Below, piece by piece: positions 32,673 through 42,280 of a stretch of DNA of 64,000 bases. Within the stretch, counting starts at the first letter, position 1, and each line of letters opens with the position of its first letter. The stretch comes from Metamycoplasma equirhinis (GTDB lineage: Bacteria > Bacillota_I > Bacilli_A > Mycoplasmatales > Metamycoplasmataceae). The notes beneath the pieces were generated by a model. It was not told the DNA's origin and did no database searches. It saw nothing but the letters and a program-made list of their open reading frames with translations. The DNA lies in contig NZ_VFIX01000005.1 in NCBI RefSeq assembly GCF_006385185.1, positions 1 through 64,000 of the forward strand, in the 5' to 3' direction. A program made the position numbers and the translations under genes.

Positions 32673-33389
32673 TTATTGAAATTCCTTTGCTAATGATAAT
32701 GCTAATTTCATCATTTCATTAAATGAATTTTGTCTTTCTTCACTTGTTGTATATTCTTTTGTAATCAAATTGTCAGATATTGTTAAAATTGTTGCTGCTT
32801 TTTTATTTAATTTTTCTGCAACGGTAAATAAACCGTATGCTTCCATTTCAACACAAACAGCACCTTCTGACTTTTCTATTCTTTCCTCAATTGAGGAACA
32901 AGAATAAAATGCATCTTCAGATAAAACACGTTCTTCGTGAATTTTCATTCCTAAAAGTTTGGCATTTTTTAATATTAATTTATTCAAATCATCATTTGGT
33001 TTAGCAGTATTTTCAAAGTTGTTTTTAATAATATTGGCTCTAAATGTGGTGTTCGTACTATATGCATCTTTAGCTAATATCATTTCATAATTTTTAATTT
33101 CAGCTTTTAGTGAACCCGCTGAACCAATACGTATTATTGCTTCAACACCGTATTCATTAAATAATTCATAAGAATAAATTCCGATTGATGGTACGCCCAT
33201 TCCTGAAGCGCAAATTGAAACTTTGTTACCTTGGTAGTATCCAGTGTACATTAATACATTTCTAACATTAGAAACAAGTTCAACATTTTCTAAATAATTA
33301 TCAGCAATGTATTTTGCGCGAAGAGGATCCCCAGGCATTAACACCAATTTTGCAAATGCACCTTTTTTAGCGTTAATATGTGGTGTCAT
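32673..33389 (-). CDS. deoD: Purine-nucleoside phosphorylase, DeoD type
   Basis: 238 residues. Phosphorolysis of purine nucleosides. 'MTPHINAKKGAFAKLVLMPGDPLRAKYIA' opening (here H-I-N-A, P-G-D-P-L-R-A), 'GMGVPSIGIYSYELF', 'IIRIGSAGS', and 'GAVCVEMEAYGLF' with the Met-Glu purine/ribose pair. 'TISDNL' carries the catalytic Asp. First gene of the salvage operon; SD AAAGGAG precedes the ATG. Confidence 0.97.
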   Translation of the reverse strand: MTPHINAKKGAFAKLVLMPGDPLRAKYIADNYLENVELVSNVRNVLMYTGYYQGNKVSICASGMGVPSIGIYSYELFNEYGVEAIIRIGSAGSLKAEIKNYEMILAKDAYSTNTTFRANIIKNNFENTAKPNDDLNKLILKNAKLLGMKIHEERVLSEDAFYSCSSIEERIEKSEGAVCVEMEAYGLFTVAEKLNKKAATILTISDNLITKEYTTSEERQNSFNEMMKLALSLAKEFQ

Positions 33390-33449
33390 ATATTCTCCTT
33401 TATATGTTTATATTTATTATTTTATAATAAATTTAACAAAAGAAAACGA

Positions 33450-34196
33450 TTAAGAGGTGACAATATCATTAATTGAAGTGATTAATTGTGCTCCATCGTT
33501 AATTAAAGCGATATTATCATTATTTTGTGTGTTGTCACTAAAGCAAAATACATTCTTTCCATTTTCTAAAAACGCATTTACAAGTGGCATAATTTTAAAT
33601 TTTGTACTTGAAATTAGTATCAATTTGTTAGCTAATGCAGCTACGATTCTATTTCTAGCGAAAATTGATTTTTTAATTGGATGATAAAAATGTGGATATT
33701 CAGACAAAATCAAAACATTGTCATTTTCTAAATATTTGGAATCTAGATATTGTTTTGCTCAATCAATTCCACTGCTTAAAACAATTATAATTTTTTGATT
33801 ATTGGCAAGTAATTTGTCAACAATTTTACTATCAAAGCCGCTTCAAGATTCAGTAACAAAGATAAATTCGCTTGTTTTAAAATCAATATTCGCCAATATT
33901 TTTAGACTTTCATTAGTTTCATAATTTCCGGTTAAGCAAATCCTCTCGCATTCATTGCTAAGAATATCTAAATTTCCATGATAATAAATAGCAAAAGGCG
34001 GTTTAATAACAGAATTGAACTCTTTTGGAAAGTTGGAGTCTAATATTGTTATATATTTTTTGGTCTTTATATTTTCATATTTAAGATAATCATCAAATTG
34101 CTTAGAATCAATTTTTTCTTTTGTTCTAATTGCTTCATAAATTGCATCTCAGTCACCAAGATATTTATAACTAAAATATATTAAAAATTCATTCAT
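33450..34196 (-). CDS. dprA: DNA-processing protein DprA/Smf (short form)
   Basis: 248 residues, shorter than most DprA because no SAM or winged-helix domain is visible. Rossmann-like DprA core: 'YITILDSNFPKEFNSVIKPPFAIYYHGNLD', recognised by F-P-x-x-F...P-P...Y-Y-x-G-N, then 'SSGIDWAK', 'LILSEYPHFYHP' and 'SIFARNRIVAALANKLILISS', the S-E-Y-P...F-x-x-R-N-R-I-x-A-A-L signature. DprA loads RecA onto incoming single-stranded DNA. The start at 34196 has an AAGGA ribosome-binding site. Two TGA-Trp in the middle. Confidence 0.85.
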
Positions 34197-34272
34197 ATTT
34201 TTTTCCTTTTTGTTTTTATATTTATATTAAAATTCAATTTAGCGAGGGCGTTTTATTTTAGTGAAAAAATAG

Positions 34273-34297
34273 CGAAAAAAAGAACGGCATATGCCGC
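34273..34297 (-). terminator. Terminator of RNase P RNA
   Basis: Palindromic CGGCATATGCCG stem (34285-34296) followed on the minus strand by TTCTTTTTTT. Confidence 0.7.
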
Positions 34298-34298
34298 C

Positions 34299-34602
34299 CT
34301 ACACTATAAACCGCTTTCTGTACTATACAAAATATAGCGCTAACTATTTATCTAAACTAAGTTAATAGTTTCCGAATCTTAGTTCAATTCCCTTAATTCG
34401 GTTCCCCTACCTAAATTTGGGTTTCTAACTCATGGAGTTTACATCGTTGCATCTTAAATTAATAAGCTCGTCTCTGTTGCACTAGTCGTCAATCTAAATG
34501 ATTGCCTAGACTTATTTGGTCTAGCATGATCACTACTTGCGTCGCAGCAAGTGCTAGAGCGGATTTTCCTCTATAAAAATATAGCAGTTAGCCGTGTGTA
34601 AT
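34299..34602 (-). ncRNA. rnpB: RNase P RNA (M1 RNA), type B
   Basis: The minus strand carries the conserved core in order: GAGGAAAATCC (CR I; consensus GAGGAAAGUCC), ACAGAGACGA, GTAAACTCC, AGAAACCCAAATTT, GGTAGGGGAA, and at the 3' end ACAGAAAGCGGTTTATAG (CR V). Short complementary ends (ACAC near 34597; GTGT near 34303) form P1. This is the catalytic RNA that trims tRNA 5' leaders. No protein-coding capacity here. Boundaries are accurate to perhaps 10 bases; a TATAAAAT-type -10 lies just upstream near 34610. Confidence 0.9.
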
Positions 34603-34657
34603 AATTTTATAATAATTAAATTGTATTATGATAAAATAAGATAGCAATTTAGAAAAT

Positions 34658-34734
34658 GGCGTTTGTGGCGAAGTGGTTAACGCTCCGGGTTGTGGCTCCG
34701 GCATACGTGGGTTCGATCCCCATCAAACGCCCCA
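34658..34734 (+). tRNA. tRNA-His (GTG)
   Basis: 77 bases with the His-specific extra G(-1) at 34658 opposite C73, acceptor stem GCGTTTG/CAAACGC, anticodon stem CCGGG/TCCGG with loop TTGTGGC (anticodon GTG), T loop GTTCGATCC, encoded CCA. Confidence 0.95.
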
Positions 34735-34786
34735 TTTTTTTATTTCATTTTTTAATGATAAAAAAATTACAAAATATATATTTGAT

Positions 34787-35368
34787 TTATTTTGTATTTT
34801 TTTGTGATTTTAATCCTAAATTGTGGCATTTTCTGCATCTTGCCTCATATTCATTTACGTCGCCTAAAAGGTTGGTTTCATTATTTTTTACTTTGCGAAA
34901 ACTTGTTGAAGCTGCATGTTGGCAAATTATACACACAGCTTGCAATTTAGTTATTCTTTCAGCCATGGCAAGTAATTCTGGTATTGGCGAAAAAGGGCGT
35001 TGCAAATAATCTTGGTCTAAGCCAGATATAATCACCAAATAACCTGAATTAGCCAAATTTTTGGCTACCTCAATTAATTCGGCACCAAAAAAATTTGCCT
35101 CATCTATTGCAATAGCTTTATATTCACTATTTTTTAAAAGTTCATAAACTTCACTAATATTTTGCAAAACAATTGTTTTGTGCCTAGATCCGCTACGACT
35201 AACAATTTCATTATCCGAAAATCTAATATCGAATTTTGGTTTTATTACTAGTGGTTTCAATTTGGCATATTCTAGCGTTCTAATTCTTCTTAAAAGTTCT
35301 TCACTTTTGCCACTAAACATTGGCCCGGTTATAACCTCAATCATCCCCTCATTAAAATTTTTATACAT
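34787..35368 (-). CDS. tdk: Thymidine kinase
   Basis: 193 residues. Phosphorylates thymidine with ATP, completing the salvage route fed by the surface nucleases. P-loop 'GPMFSGKSEELLRR' (about 15-28), 'AIDEANFF' Walker B, 'ISGLDQDYLQRPF' lasso region, and a zinc site of four Cys ('CIICQ' and 'CRKCH'). The first Met gives M-Y-K-N-F-N-E-G; an SD (AAGGGG) precedes it. Confidence 0.97.
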   Translation of the reverse strand: MYKNFNEGMIEVITGPMFSGKSEELLRRIRTLEYAKLKPLVIKPKFDIRFSDNEIVSRSGSRHKTIVLQNISEVYELLKNSEYKAIAIDEANFFGAELIEVAKNLANSGYLVIISGLDQDYLQRPFSPIPELLAMAERITKLQAVCIICQHAASTSFRKVKNNETNLLGDVNEYEARCRKCHNLGLKSQKNTK

Positions 35369-35471
35369 ATCATTTCCCCTTACAAAAGTATTTTACTAAA
35401 TTTGGAATATAATAAATCATAAGTTATTAATTAATTATTATAATTTATTAAAATTAATTGGAGGTTTTGAT

Positions 35472-36569
35472 ATGGGACTAAAGGCAGGAATTGTAGGGCT
35501 ACCCAATGTTGGCAAAAGTACATTATTTTCAGCTTTAACTTTAAATGAAGCAGAGTCGGCAAATTATGCTTTTACAACTATTGAGCCCAATGTTGCAATC
35601 GTTAATTTAAAAGATAAAAGACTTGATGAATTAGCAAAGATTGTTAACACTAAAAAAATAGTTCCCGCTACATTTCAATTTGTTGATATTGCTGGACTTG
35701 TGGAAGGCGCTTCTAAGGGAGAAGGTTTGGGCAATAAATTTTTATCAAATATTCGTGAAGTTGACGCGATTGTGCACGTAATTCGTTGTTTTGAAAATAA
35801 TGATATTGTGCATGTTAAAAATAAAATTGATCCGATCAACGATTTAAATACTATTAATTTAGAATTGATACTCGCGGATTTACAAACTATTGAAAATATT
35901 GTAAATCGAATTGCTAAAAAAGCTCAAAGCGGAAATGATAAAGAATTAAAATTTGAATATTCACTTGTTCTTAAGATTCGTGAAGCGCTTCAAAATGAAA
36001 AAATGGTTAAAGATCTTGATTTAACTAATGAAGAAAAGCAAATTATCAAATCATATCAACTATTGACTTCTAAACCGACTATTTACGTTGCAAATTTAGA
36101 TTCCAATAGTTATAAAAATTTGAATACTTCACCACATTTTCAAAATCTAAAATCACGTCTTGCAAATGAGATTTTAATTCCTATTTGCATTAAAATTGAA
36201 TATGAAGTTTGCAAATTTGAAGAAGATGAAAAGCAAATGTTTTTATCAGAATATGGTATTGAAGAATCAGGAATAGATTCAATAATCAAAAATAGCTTTT
36301 ATTTATTAAATCAATCAACATATTTTACTGCTGGTGAAATTGAAGCTCGTGCCTGAATTTTTAAAAATGGAATGTCAGCATCTGAATGCGCTGGTATTAT
36401 TCACAGCGATTTCGAAAAAAAATTTGTTAAAGCTGAAGTTATTAAATATAGCGATTATATTAAATACCAAGGTGAAAAAGGTTGCCGTGAAGCCGGCAAA
36501 ATTAATCTTGAAGGTAAAAATTATTTGATGCAAGATGGCGATGTTTGCTATTTCAAAGTTGCCAAATAA
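35472..36569 (+). CDS. ychF: Ribosome-binding ATPase YchF (Obg family)
   Basis: 365 residues. P-loop G-L-P-N-V-G-K-S at 9-16, switch 'NYAFTTIEPN' and 'DIAGLVEGASKGEGLGNKFLSNIREVDAI' (D-I-A-G-L...G-E-G-L-G-N), the N-x-x-E specificity loop 'YVANLD' of an ATPase rather than a GTPase, and the C-terminal TGS domain 'SASECAGIIHSDFEKKFVKAEV' (A-x-x-I-H-S-D-F-x-x-x-F). It binds ribosomes and takes part in stress and translation control. SD TTGGAGG before the ATG. Confidence 0.96.
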
Positions 36570-36601
36570 AATTTGTTATTTCCTTAAAAGGAAGTATTTA
36601 T

Positions 36602-36675
36602 GGGGGTTTAGTATAATGGTAGTACTGCAGTCTCCAAAACTGTTTGTAAGGGTTCGATTCCTTTAACCCCCGCCA
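36602..36675 (+). tRNA. tRNA-Trp (CCA)
   Basis: 74 bases; acceptor stem GGGGGTT/AACCCCC, anticodon stem GCAGT/ACTGT with loop CTCCAAA (anticodon CCA), encoded CCA end. This one reads UGG. The tRNA-Trp(UCA) needed for the abundant UGA codons is not in the window. Confidence 0.93.
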
Positions 36676-36695
36676 TATCTTTATAAGTACAATTA

Positions 36696-36737
36696 AAAAA
36701 ATAGATTTAGCGAAGACAGCAAAAATCTATTTTTTTA
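36696..36737. terminator. Bidirectional terminator between tRNA-Trp and metK
   Basis: AAAAAATAGATTT and AAATCTATTTTTT form a 13-bp stem around 14 bases; T-runs occur on both strands. It contains the metK stop codon. Confidence 0.8.
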
Positions 36738-37872
36738 ATTCTTTAATATATTTATTTATTTTATCTACCATATCTAGCTTTTCTCATGGCAAATCAAGGT
36801 CATTTCTGCCAAAATGTCCGAACGTTGCGGTTTGAAGATATATTGGCCGGCGTAAGTCTAATTTCTTAATGATTGCTGCAACAGAAAGATCAAATAAATC
36901 ATTAACTAATTTTTGAATTGTCTCTTCATTATATTCTGAAGTGCCAAATGTATCAACATATATTGATTGTGGACGTGGTAAGCCAATTGCATATGAAAGT
37001 TGAATTTCACATTTTTTAGCAATTTTAGCAGCAACAATATTTTTTGCGATATATCTTGCCATATAAGCAGCCGAGCGATCGATTTTTGTAGCATCTTTTC
37101 CTGAAAAAGCACCTCCGCCATGATGAGCAAATCCGCCGTATGTGTCAACAATAATTTTTCGGCCTGTTAAACCTGTATCACTTACAGGACCACCAATTAC
37201 AAATCTACCAGTTGGATTAATTAATATTTCATAATCCAAATTAAAATTATGTTGTCTCATTACAAAATCAATAATTTTTTCTTTAATAAATTTCTTGAAA
37301 TCTTTTTCGTTATAGTTTGCTTCGTGTTGAATTGACATTAATACTTTTTGAATTTTAATTGTATTTTTTGCATCATCATATTCAATTGTCACTTGACTTT
37401 TCATGTCGCTTTTAGCTCATTTGAATTTTTTAATTCGTCTTAAAGTTTCGGCACGTTTGACAAGTTCGTGACTTAAAACTATTGCTCAAGGCATAAAATA
37501 TTCATTTTCATCACAAGCAAATCCGAATAGAATTCCTTGATCTCCTGCTCCTAGTTCATGATTTTCATTTTCGTTTACACCCATAGCAATGTCTGGGCTT
37601 TGTGGATAGATTTTATTTATAATTGTAAAATCGCTTTCCTTATAACCTAATGGCTTTAGAATTTTTCATGTTTCTTTAATGGTGTCAACATATGCTAAAG
37701 TGGTTATTTGTCCACCGATATAAATAACATCGTTATTTGCAAGAACATCACAAGCAACTCTTGCATAAGGATCTTTTTTTAACAAAGCATCTAATATTGC
37801 ATCTGAAATTTGATCGCAAATTTTATCAGTATGCCCTGCGCCGACACTCTCTGAAGTTAAAAATCTTTTCAT
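36727..37872 (-). CDS. metK: S-adenosylmethionine synthetase
   Basis: 381 residues. Makes SAM from methionine and ATP. '[25 protein letters not shown]' (usual G-H-P-D-K here G-H-T-D-K), '[16 protein letters not shown]' form, and '[37 protein letters not shown]' (S-G-K-D-x-x-K-x-D-R-S-A-A-Y) are the standard motifs. The Pro-to-Thr change in 'GHPDK' is notable. The ATG at 37872 uses the SD AGAAAGG, which is buried in a strong hairpin (see leader), so synthesis is probably controlled. Confidence 0.95.
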
Positions 37873-37875
37873 AAT

Positions 37876-38030
37876 AAAAACCTTTCTATTCAATAAAGAG
37901 CAGAAAGGTTTTAAAACAAGTTATATACATGTTAGATAAAATCCCTTACAGTCCACCTTGCTTAAAGTAGGTTGGCATGCCTCATTGCAGTAACGCTGAG
38001 CAACTCTCTATGTATTTTGATATATCTATT
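37876..38030 (-). promoter_or_regulatory. Structured metK leader, possible SAM-sensing riboswitch
   Basis: The minus-strand leader has (i) a ~94-base folded element closed by AGATA/TATCT (38023-38027 with 37934-37938) and (ii) a hairpin AAAACCTTTCT/AGAAAGGTTTT (37902-37912 with 37877-37887) that hides the metK SD. Inside the element GCTCA/TGAG(G)C and GCG/TGC stems, then GCCAACC and AAGGTGG in that order recall the ATGA..GCAACC..AAGGTGC order of SAM-I aptamers, but the match is partial. A control element is likely; the ligand is inferred from the gene. Confidence 0.45.
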
Positions 38031-38083
38031 ATATAGATAATTTGTCTCGTTTTAATCATTTTAAATTATTTTTTTAAACTTTA

Positions 38084-39277
38084 TTATTTGTCTTGAATAA
38101 TTTCTAGTCCAGGCAATTTTTTACCTTGAACAAATTCAATCGAAGCGCCTCCGCCGGTTGAAATAAAACTAAACTTATCTTCGTATCCTAATTTTGCAAT
38201 TGCTGTAACTGAGTCGCCACCACCAACAACTGAAAAACAATTAGAATTTTTTGCGATTGCAATTGCAATTCCGCGAGTCCCAGCTTCAAAATTGCTAAAT
38301 TCAGTGACACCGGCCGGACCGTTTCAAAAAATAGTTTTTGCATCTTTAATTTCATTTGCGAAAAGTTCAACACTTTTTGGCCCTATATCAAGCCCCATCA
38401 TTCCGGCGGGAATATCCATATTTTTTTCATTTGTATATTTAGGTAAGTTATTTGCAAATTCATTTGTGTATGCATTATCAATTGGCAAAATAATTTTACT
38501 TTTGTATGTGTTTAAATATTTTTTTGCAATTGTAATTTTATCTTCTTCAAAAATTGAATTACCAATTTCATATCCCATTGCTTTTCTAAAAGTGTAAGCC
38601 ATTCCGCCAACAATCAAAACTTTATCGGCGATGTTAAATAGTTTTTCTAAAACTCCGATTTTATCACTTATTTTCGCTCCACCAATTATAGCGATAAATG
38701 GTCTTTTAAAATCGTGTAGTAATTTCTCTAGATTTTCAACTTCTTTGTTCATTAAAAATCCAAGCGCCGATTCTTTTGAATATTTGGCAATGCCATGAGT
38801 AGATGCATGTGCACGGTGTGCTGCGCCGAAGGCATCATTTACATATATGTCACCTAAATTTGCTCAATATTTAGCTAATTCATCATTATTTGAAGATTCA
38901 GCTTTATCATTCAAATCTTCAAAGCGAGTATTTTGAAGCATTACAATTTCACCTGCCTTTAAATTTCGGCAAATATCTTCAACTTCTTTTCCCCTTGTTT
39001 GTTTTATAAAAATTATTTTTCTATTTAATAATTGTTCTAATTTTTTAGCAACTATATCTAGTGACTTTGTTTTTGTATCTTCAATACTTTTAATTCTGCC
39101 TAAGTGCGATAAAATAATTAAAGCAGCACCATTACTTAAAATATAGTTAATAGTTGGTAATGCAGCTTCAATGCGCTTTATATTAGTGATTTGACCGTTT
39201 GAAATTGGCACATTAAAATCAACTCTCAAAATTACTTTTTTGTTTTCAAAATTAATATTTTCAATCGTTTTTTTCAT
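38084..39277 (-). CDS. pgk: Phosphoglycerate kinase
   Basis: 397 residues. Transfers phosphate from 1,3-bisphosphoglycerate to ADP. '[12 protein letters not shown]' at the start, 'LSHLGR', 'MLQNTRFE', '[13 protein letters not shown]', '[18 protein letters not shown]' and 'VGGGDSV...FISTGGGAS' at the end are complete. Two consecutive TAA codons end the gene. It lies upstream of the metK leader on the same strand with no clear terminator between them. Confidence 0.97.
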
Positions 39278-39451
39278 TATTTTCCTTAATAATTTATTGT
39301 AATTATTTCTACATAATAATGTTATTATAATTATTAAAAATAATTTACTTTTTAAAATAAATTGCTAAATAGGTTAGCAAACATTTGAATTTATAATTCA
39401 ATATGCAATTTAATTTATTTGGTATAATTTGAATAATTTTATGGAGAAGAA

Positions 39452-39862
39452 ATGGCAAAGATTTTAAATGCTCAAAAGCAAAAAGATACTCGTACCTTAA
39501 CATACGACCCTGAAAAGGATAGTTTATCTTTGATTATAAATGAATTTTACGCTTTCAAAAAAAACGCTAAATTTTTAAAAGAATATTCAGAAATGGAAAT
39601 TTTTGAAAAATTTCAAGCTATTCGTTGAATGAAAACTATGGATGAAAAATTGCAAACTGCAAAACAAGAATCGCAAAAACGTCAATATAAAATATCCGCA
39701 AAATACGAAAGTTATATCGAATATAAGAAGTGATCTGAGTCACCAATTGCACAAAGGGCACATTCATATTCAAAAACTGCTAGAGTTTTAATTATCGTTG
39801 CTGTTGCTGCATTAATTAGTATTATGCTTTTAATTATTGTGGGATTAAATAAGTGGTGATAG
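39452..39862 (+). CDS. Small membrane protein preceding cdaM
   Basis: 136 residues: hydrophilic, Lys/Glu-rich and probably helical up to ~residue 105 ('MDEKLQTAKQESQKRQYK'), then one hydrophobic segment (about 108-131) and a short 'NKWW' end, so it is a tail-anchored-like protein. SD GGAGAAG precedes the ATG. The diadenylate cyclase gene starts three bases after its stop, so a role in that enzyme's membrane control is possible; family not recognised. Confidence 0.7.
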
Positions 39863-39865
39863 AGT

Positions 39866-40453
39866 ATGAATTTACAAACAAAACTATTGTATTTTATATT
39901 AGCAATTCTTATTATTGTTTCGTTAATTATTATTATTAACTACGCATATAATTTTATTAAAAAAATAGAAACTAATAAATCATTTAAAAAACAACTTGGC
40001 CAATCGACCCGAATTAGAGTTGTTTATCAATTAAAAGAAGCTATTGAATATCTAGCTAAAACAAAAACCGGCGCAATTATTACAATCGAAAATAAAGATA
40101 ACTTGGATTTACTAAGAACCGACGGAATTATTATTGATGCCAACATTTCTTCGTCGCTAATTATTACTATTTTCAATAAACACACACCATTACATGATGG
40201 CGCAATTATTATTCGCAATAATAAAATTTATTACGCAGCAACATATTATAAAATTACTAAAAAATCAATTGATAATAGATATGGCGCAAGACATAGAGCT
40301 GCGATGGGCATTAGTGAATTATGCGATGCAACTACAATTGTTGTTAGTGAAGAGACTGGCGGAATAACGATAGCCAAAAACGGTCTTTTTACTTCTGTAT
40401 CATTAGAAAATTTACAAGGAACTTTATTTGATCTATTCAAAGATACCGAATAA
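39866..40453 (+). CDS. cdaM: Diadenylate cyclase (CdaM type)
   Basis: 195 residues. One N-terminal TM helix (about 8-30), then a DisA_N (DAC) domain making c-di-AMP from ATP: 'LGQSTRIRVVYQLKEAIEYLAKTKTGAIITIE' region, 'LHDGAIIIRNNKI' (D-G-A motif) and 'YGARHRAAMGISE' (R-H-R motif), followed by 'VVSEETGGITIAKNG'. c-di-AMP controls potassium and osmotic balance. The one-TM form is the CdaM/CdaS-like mollicute version. Confidence 0.93.
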   Translation: MNLQTKLLYFILAILIIVSLIIIINYAYNFIKKIETNKSFKKQLGQSTRIRVVYQLKEAIEYLAKTKTGAIITIENKDNLDLLRTDGIIIDANISSSLIITIFNKHTPLHDGAIIIRNNKIYYAATYYKITKKSIDNRYGARHRAAMGISELCDATTIVVSEETGGITIAKNGLFTSVSLENLQGTLFDLFKDTE

Positions 40454-40489
40454 AGTTTTTTATTTTAAAAAAAATTAAATTATTAATGT

Positions 40490-40758
40490 TATAATATTCG
40501 CGCAAGATTTATTAGCATTACATTTTATGCATGTTTATTGTCTTGTCACTAATAAAGTTATTACTATTTTGTTTTGTGTTTTATAGTGTTCCCCTTTTTC
40601 TATAATTATCACTTTCCCAATGTAGTCATTTTTATTACTTTTATATTCATCCTATTTCCTTTTTTATTTGAGTTTGTTTAACTCAACATTGTGTATTTGT
40701 AGTAATAACTTATTTATTAATTAAAAATTGTGAGACAGCGTGCAAGCGCTGTTTTTAT
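40490..40758 (+). ncRNA. Candidate small RNA upstream of tuf
   Basis: 573 bases between cdaM and tuf have no ORF. TATAAT at 40490-40495 could start a transcript near 40502, and a terminator (ACAGCG/CGCTGT then TTTTT, 40735-40758) would end it. Within it AAGTTATTACTA (40555-40566) pairs perfectly with TAGTAATAACTT (40700-40711), enclosing GAGTT/AACTC (40670-40684) and a pyrimidine-rich middle. It does not look like tmRNA, SRP RNA or 6S RNA. The rest, to the tuf leader, is AT-rich spacer. Confidence 0.45.
40735..40758 (+). terminator. Terminator of the candidate small RNA
   Basis: Six GC-rich base pairs, ACAGCG with CGCTGT, six-base loop TGCAAG, followed by TTTTATTA. Confidence 0.8.
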
Positions 40759-40895
40759 TATTTATAATAAATAATTGTTCAAAGTTAATTAACCAAATAA
40801 AAATAATACAAATACTATATAATTTAATTTAAATAAATTTAATAACGTAAAAAATGTTTTTTTTGTTAAAATTAACATTGCTATGAATATGTTGT

Positions 40896-40956
40896 AAACT
40901 GCGTTTTTGGACAGGATATAGATGTAAGGCTATGCTTTGGTAGGTTAAACGCGTTT
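40896..40956 (+). promoter_or_regulatory. Structured leader of tuf
   Basis: AAACTGCGTTT (40896-40906) can pair with AAACGCGTTT (40947-40956) with one bulge; inside, ATAG/CTAT forms another stem beside GGACAGG and TTTGGTAGG. The fold is compact and more GC-rich than its surroundings, suggesting a conserved leader element. Role unknown. Confidence 0.35.
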
Positions 40957-41026
40957 AATCAAGATTAAAAATCTTATTACATATAAATATATTATTAAAA
41001 ATATCTATTATGAAAGGAAAAACAAA

Positions 41027-42220
41027 ATGGCAAAATTAGATTTTGACCGTTCAAAACCACACGTAAACATTGGTACAATCGGACACGTTGACCACGGTAA
41101 GACAACATTAACCGCTGCTATTGCAACAGTATTGTCAAAAAAAGGTTTATCAGAAGCTAAAGACTATGCAGCTATTGATAATGCACCAGAAGAAAAAGCA
41201 CGTGGAATTACTATTAATACTTCACACATTGAATATCAAAGTGAAAAACGTCACTATGCTCACGTTGACTGTCCAGGTCACGCTGACTACGTTAAAAACA
41301 TGATTACTGGTGCCGCACAAATGGATGGAGCTATCCTTGTTGTTGCTGCTACAGATGGCCCTATGCCACAAACTCGTGAACACATTCTTTTAGCAAAACA
41401 AGTTGGTCTTCCTAAGATCGTTGTTTTCTTAAACAAAATTGATATGTTTAAAGAAGATGAAAGAGACGAAATGGTTGGACTAGTTGAAATGGATGTTCGT
41501 GGATTACTATCAGAATACGGATTCGATGGTGACAACGCTCCTATTATCGCTGGTTCAGCTCTAAAGGCCCTACAAGGCGATGCAGCATATGAAGAAAAAG
41601 TTATGGAACTAATTGATGCAGTTGATAACTACATTGATGAACCAAAAAGAGAAACTGATAAACCATTTTTAATGGCTGTTGAAGACGTATTTACAATTAC
41701 AGGTCGTGGAACCGTTGCTACTGGTAGAGTTGAACGTGGGGTTTTACAAATTAACGAAGAAGTTGAAATTGTTGGATTACACCCAACCAAAAAAACAGTT
41801 GTAACAGGAATTGAAATGTTCCGTAAAAACTTAAAAGAAGCACAAGCTGGAGATAACGCTGGTTTATTACTACGTGGTATTGAAAGAAGCGAAGTTGAAC
41901 GTGGACAAGTTTTAGCAAAACCTAAAACAATTATTCCTCACACAGAATTTGAAGCAACAGTTTATGTTCTTAAAAAAGAAGAAGGCGGACGTCACACTCC
42001 ATTCTTCCAAAACTATAAACCACAATTCTACTTCCGTACAACAGACGTTACTGGTGGAATCGAATTTAAACCAGGACGTGAAATGGTTATGCCTGGCGAT
42101 AACGTTGAACTAACAGTTAAATTAATCGCTCCTATTGCTGTTGAAGAAGGTACTAAGTTCTCAATCCGTGAAGGTGGAAGAACAGTTGGCGCCGGCTCAG
42201 TTACAAAAATTCTTAAATAG
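41027..42220 (+). CDS. tuf: Elongation factor Tu
   Basis: 397 residues. Delivers aminoacyl-tRNA to the ribosome. G1 'GHVDHGKT' at 19-26, 'RGITINTSH' switch I, G3 'DCPGHADY', G4 'NKID' (136-139 region), G5 'SALKAL', then domains II and III ('[13 protein letters not shown]', 'TDVTGGIEF'). Codon use is the least A/T-extreme in the window, as expected for the most abundant protein. SD GAAAGGA, monocistronic with its own terminator. Confidence 0.99.
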   Translation: MAKLDFDRSKPHVNIGTIGHVDHGKTTLTAAIATVLSKKGLSEAKDYAAIDNAPEEKARGITINTSHIEYQSEKRHYAHVDCPGHADYVKNMITGAAQMDGAILVVAATDGPMPQTREHILLAKQVGLPKIVVFLNKIDMFKEDERDEMVGLVEMDVRGLLSEYGFDGDNAPIIAGSALKALQGDAAYEEKVMELIDAVDNYIDEPKRETDKPFLMAVEDVFTITGRGTVATGRVERGVLQINEEVEIVGLHPTKKTVVTGIEMFRKNLKEAQAGDNAGLLLRGIERSEVERGQVLAKPKTIIPHTEFEATVYVLKKEEGGRHTPFFQNYKPQFYFRTTDVTGGIEFKPGREMVMPGDNVELTVKLIAPIAVEEGTKFSIREGGRTVGAGSVTKILK

Positions 42221-42239
42221 TTTAAAAAAACAAATAATG

Positions 42240-42267
42240 CCAAGCAATATAAATGCTTGGTTTTTTG
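42240..42267 (+). terminator. Terminator of tuf
   Basis: CCAAGCA and TGCTTGG form a 7-bp stem around 7 bases, followed by TTTTTTG. Confidence 0.88.
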
Positions 42268-42280
42268 TTTTTATGGCGAA

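Noticed and set aside
37920..38030. Possible SRP (4.5S) RNA between metK and pgk
   Set aside because: The universal GGUCAGG...GGAA...AGCAG loop is missing on both strands; position and SD-hiding hairpin fit a metK leader better.
39441..39470. ATG at 39441 right after a TATAAT as start of the pre-cdaM gene
   Set aside because: It is in a different frame that closes after eight codons; the ATG at 39452 has a GGAGAAG ribosome-binding site.
40600..40690. Small minus-strand ORF (14 codons, GGAAATAGG before its ATG) within the candidate RNA
   Set aside because: Too short, and the strand, promoter and terminator signals all favour a plus-strand transcript.
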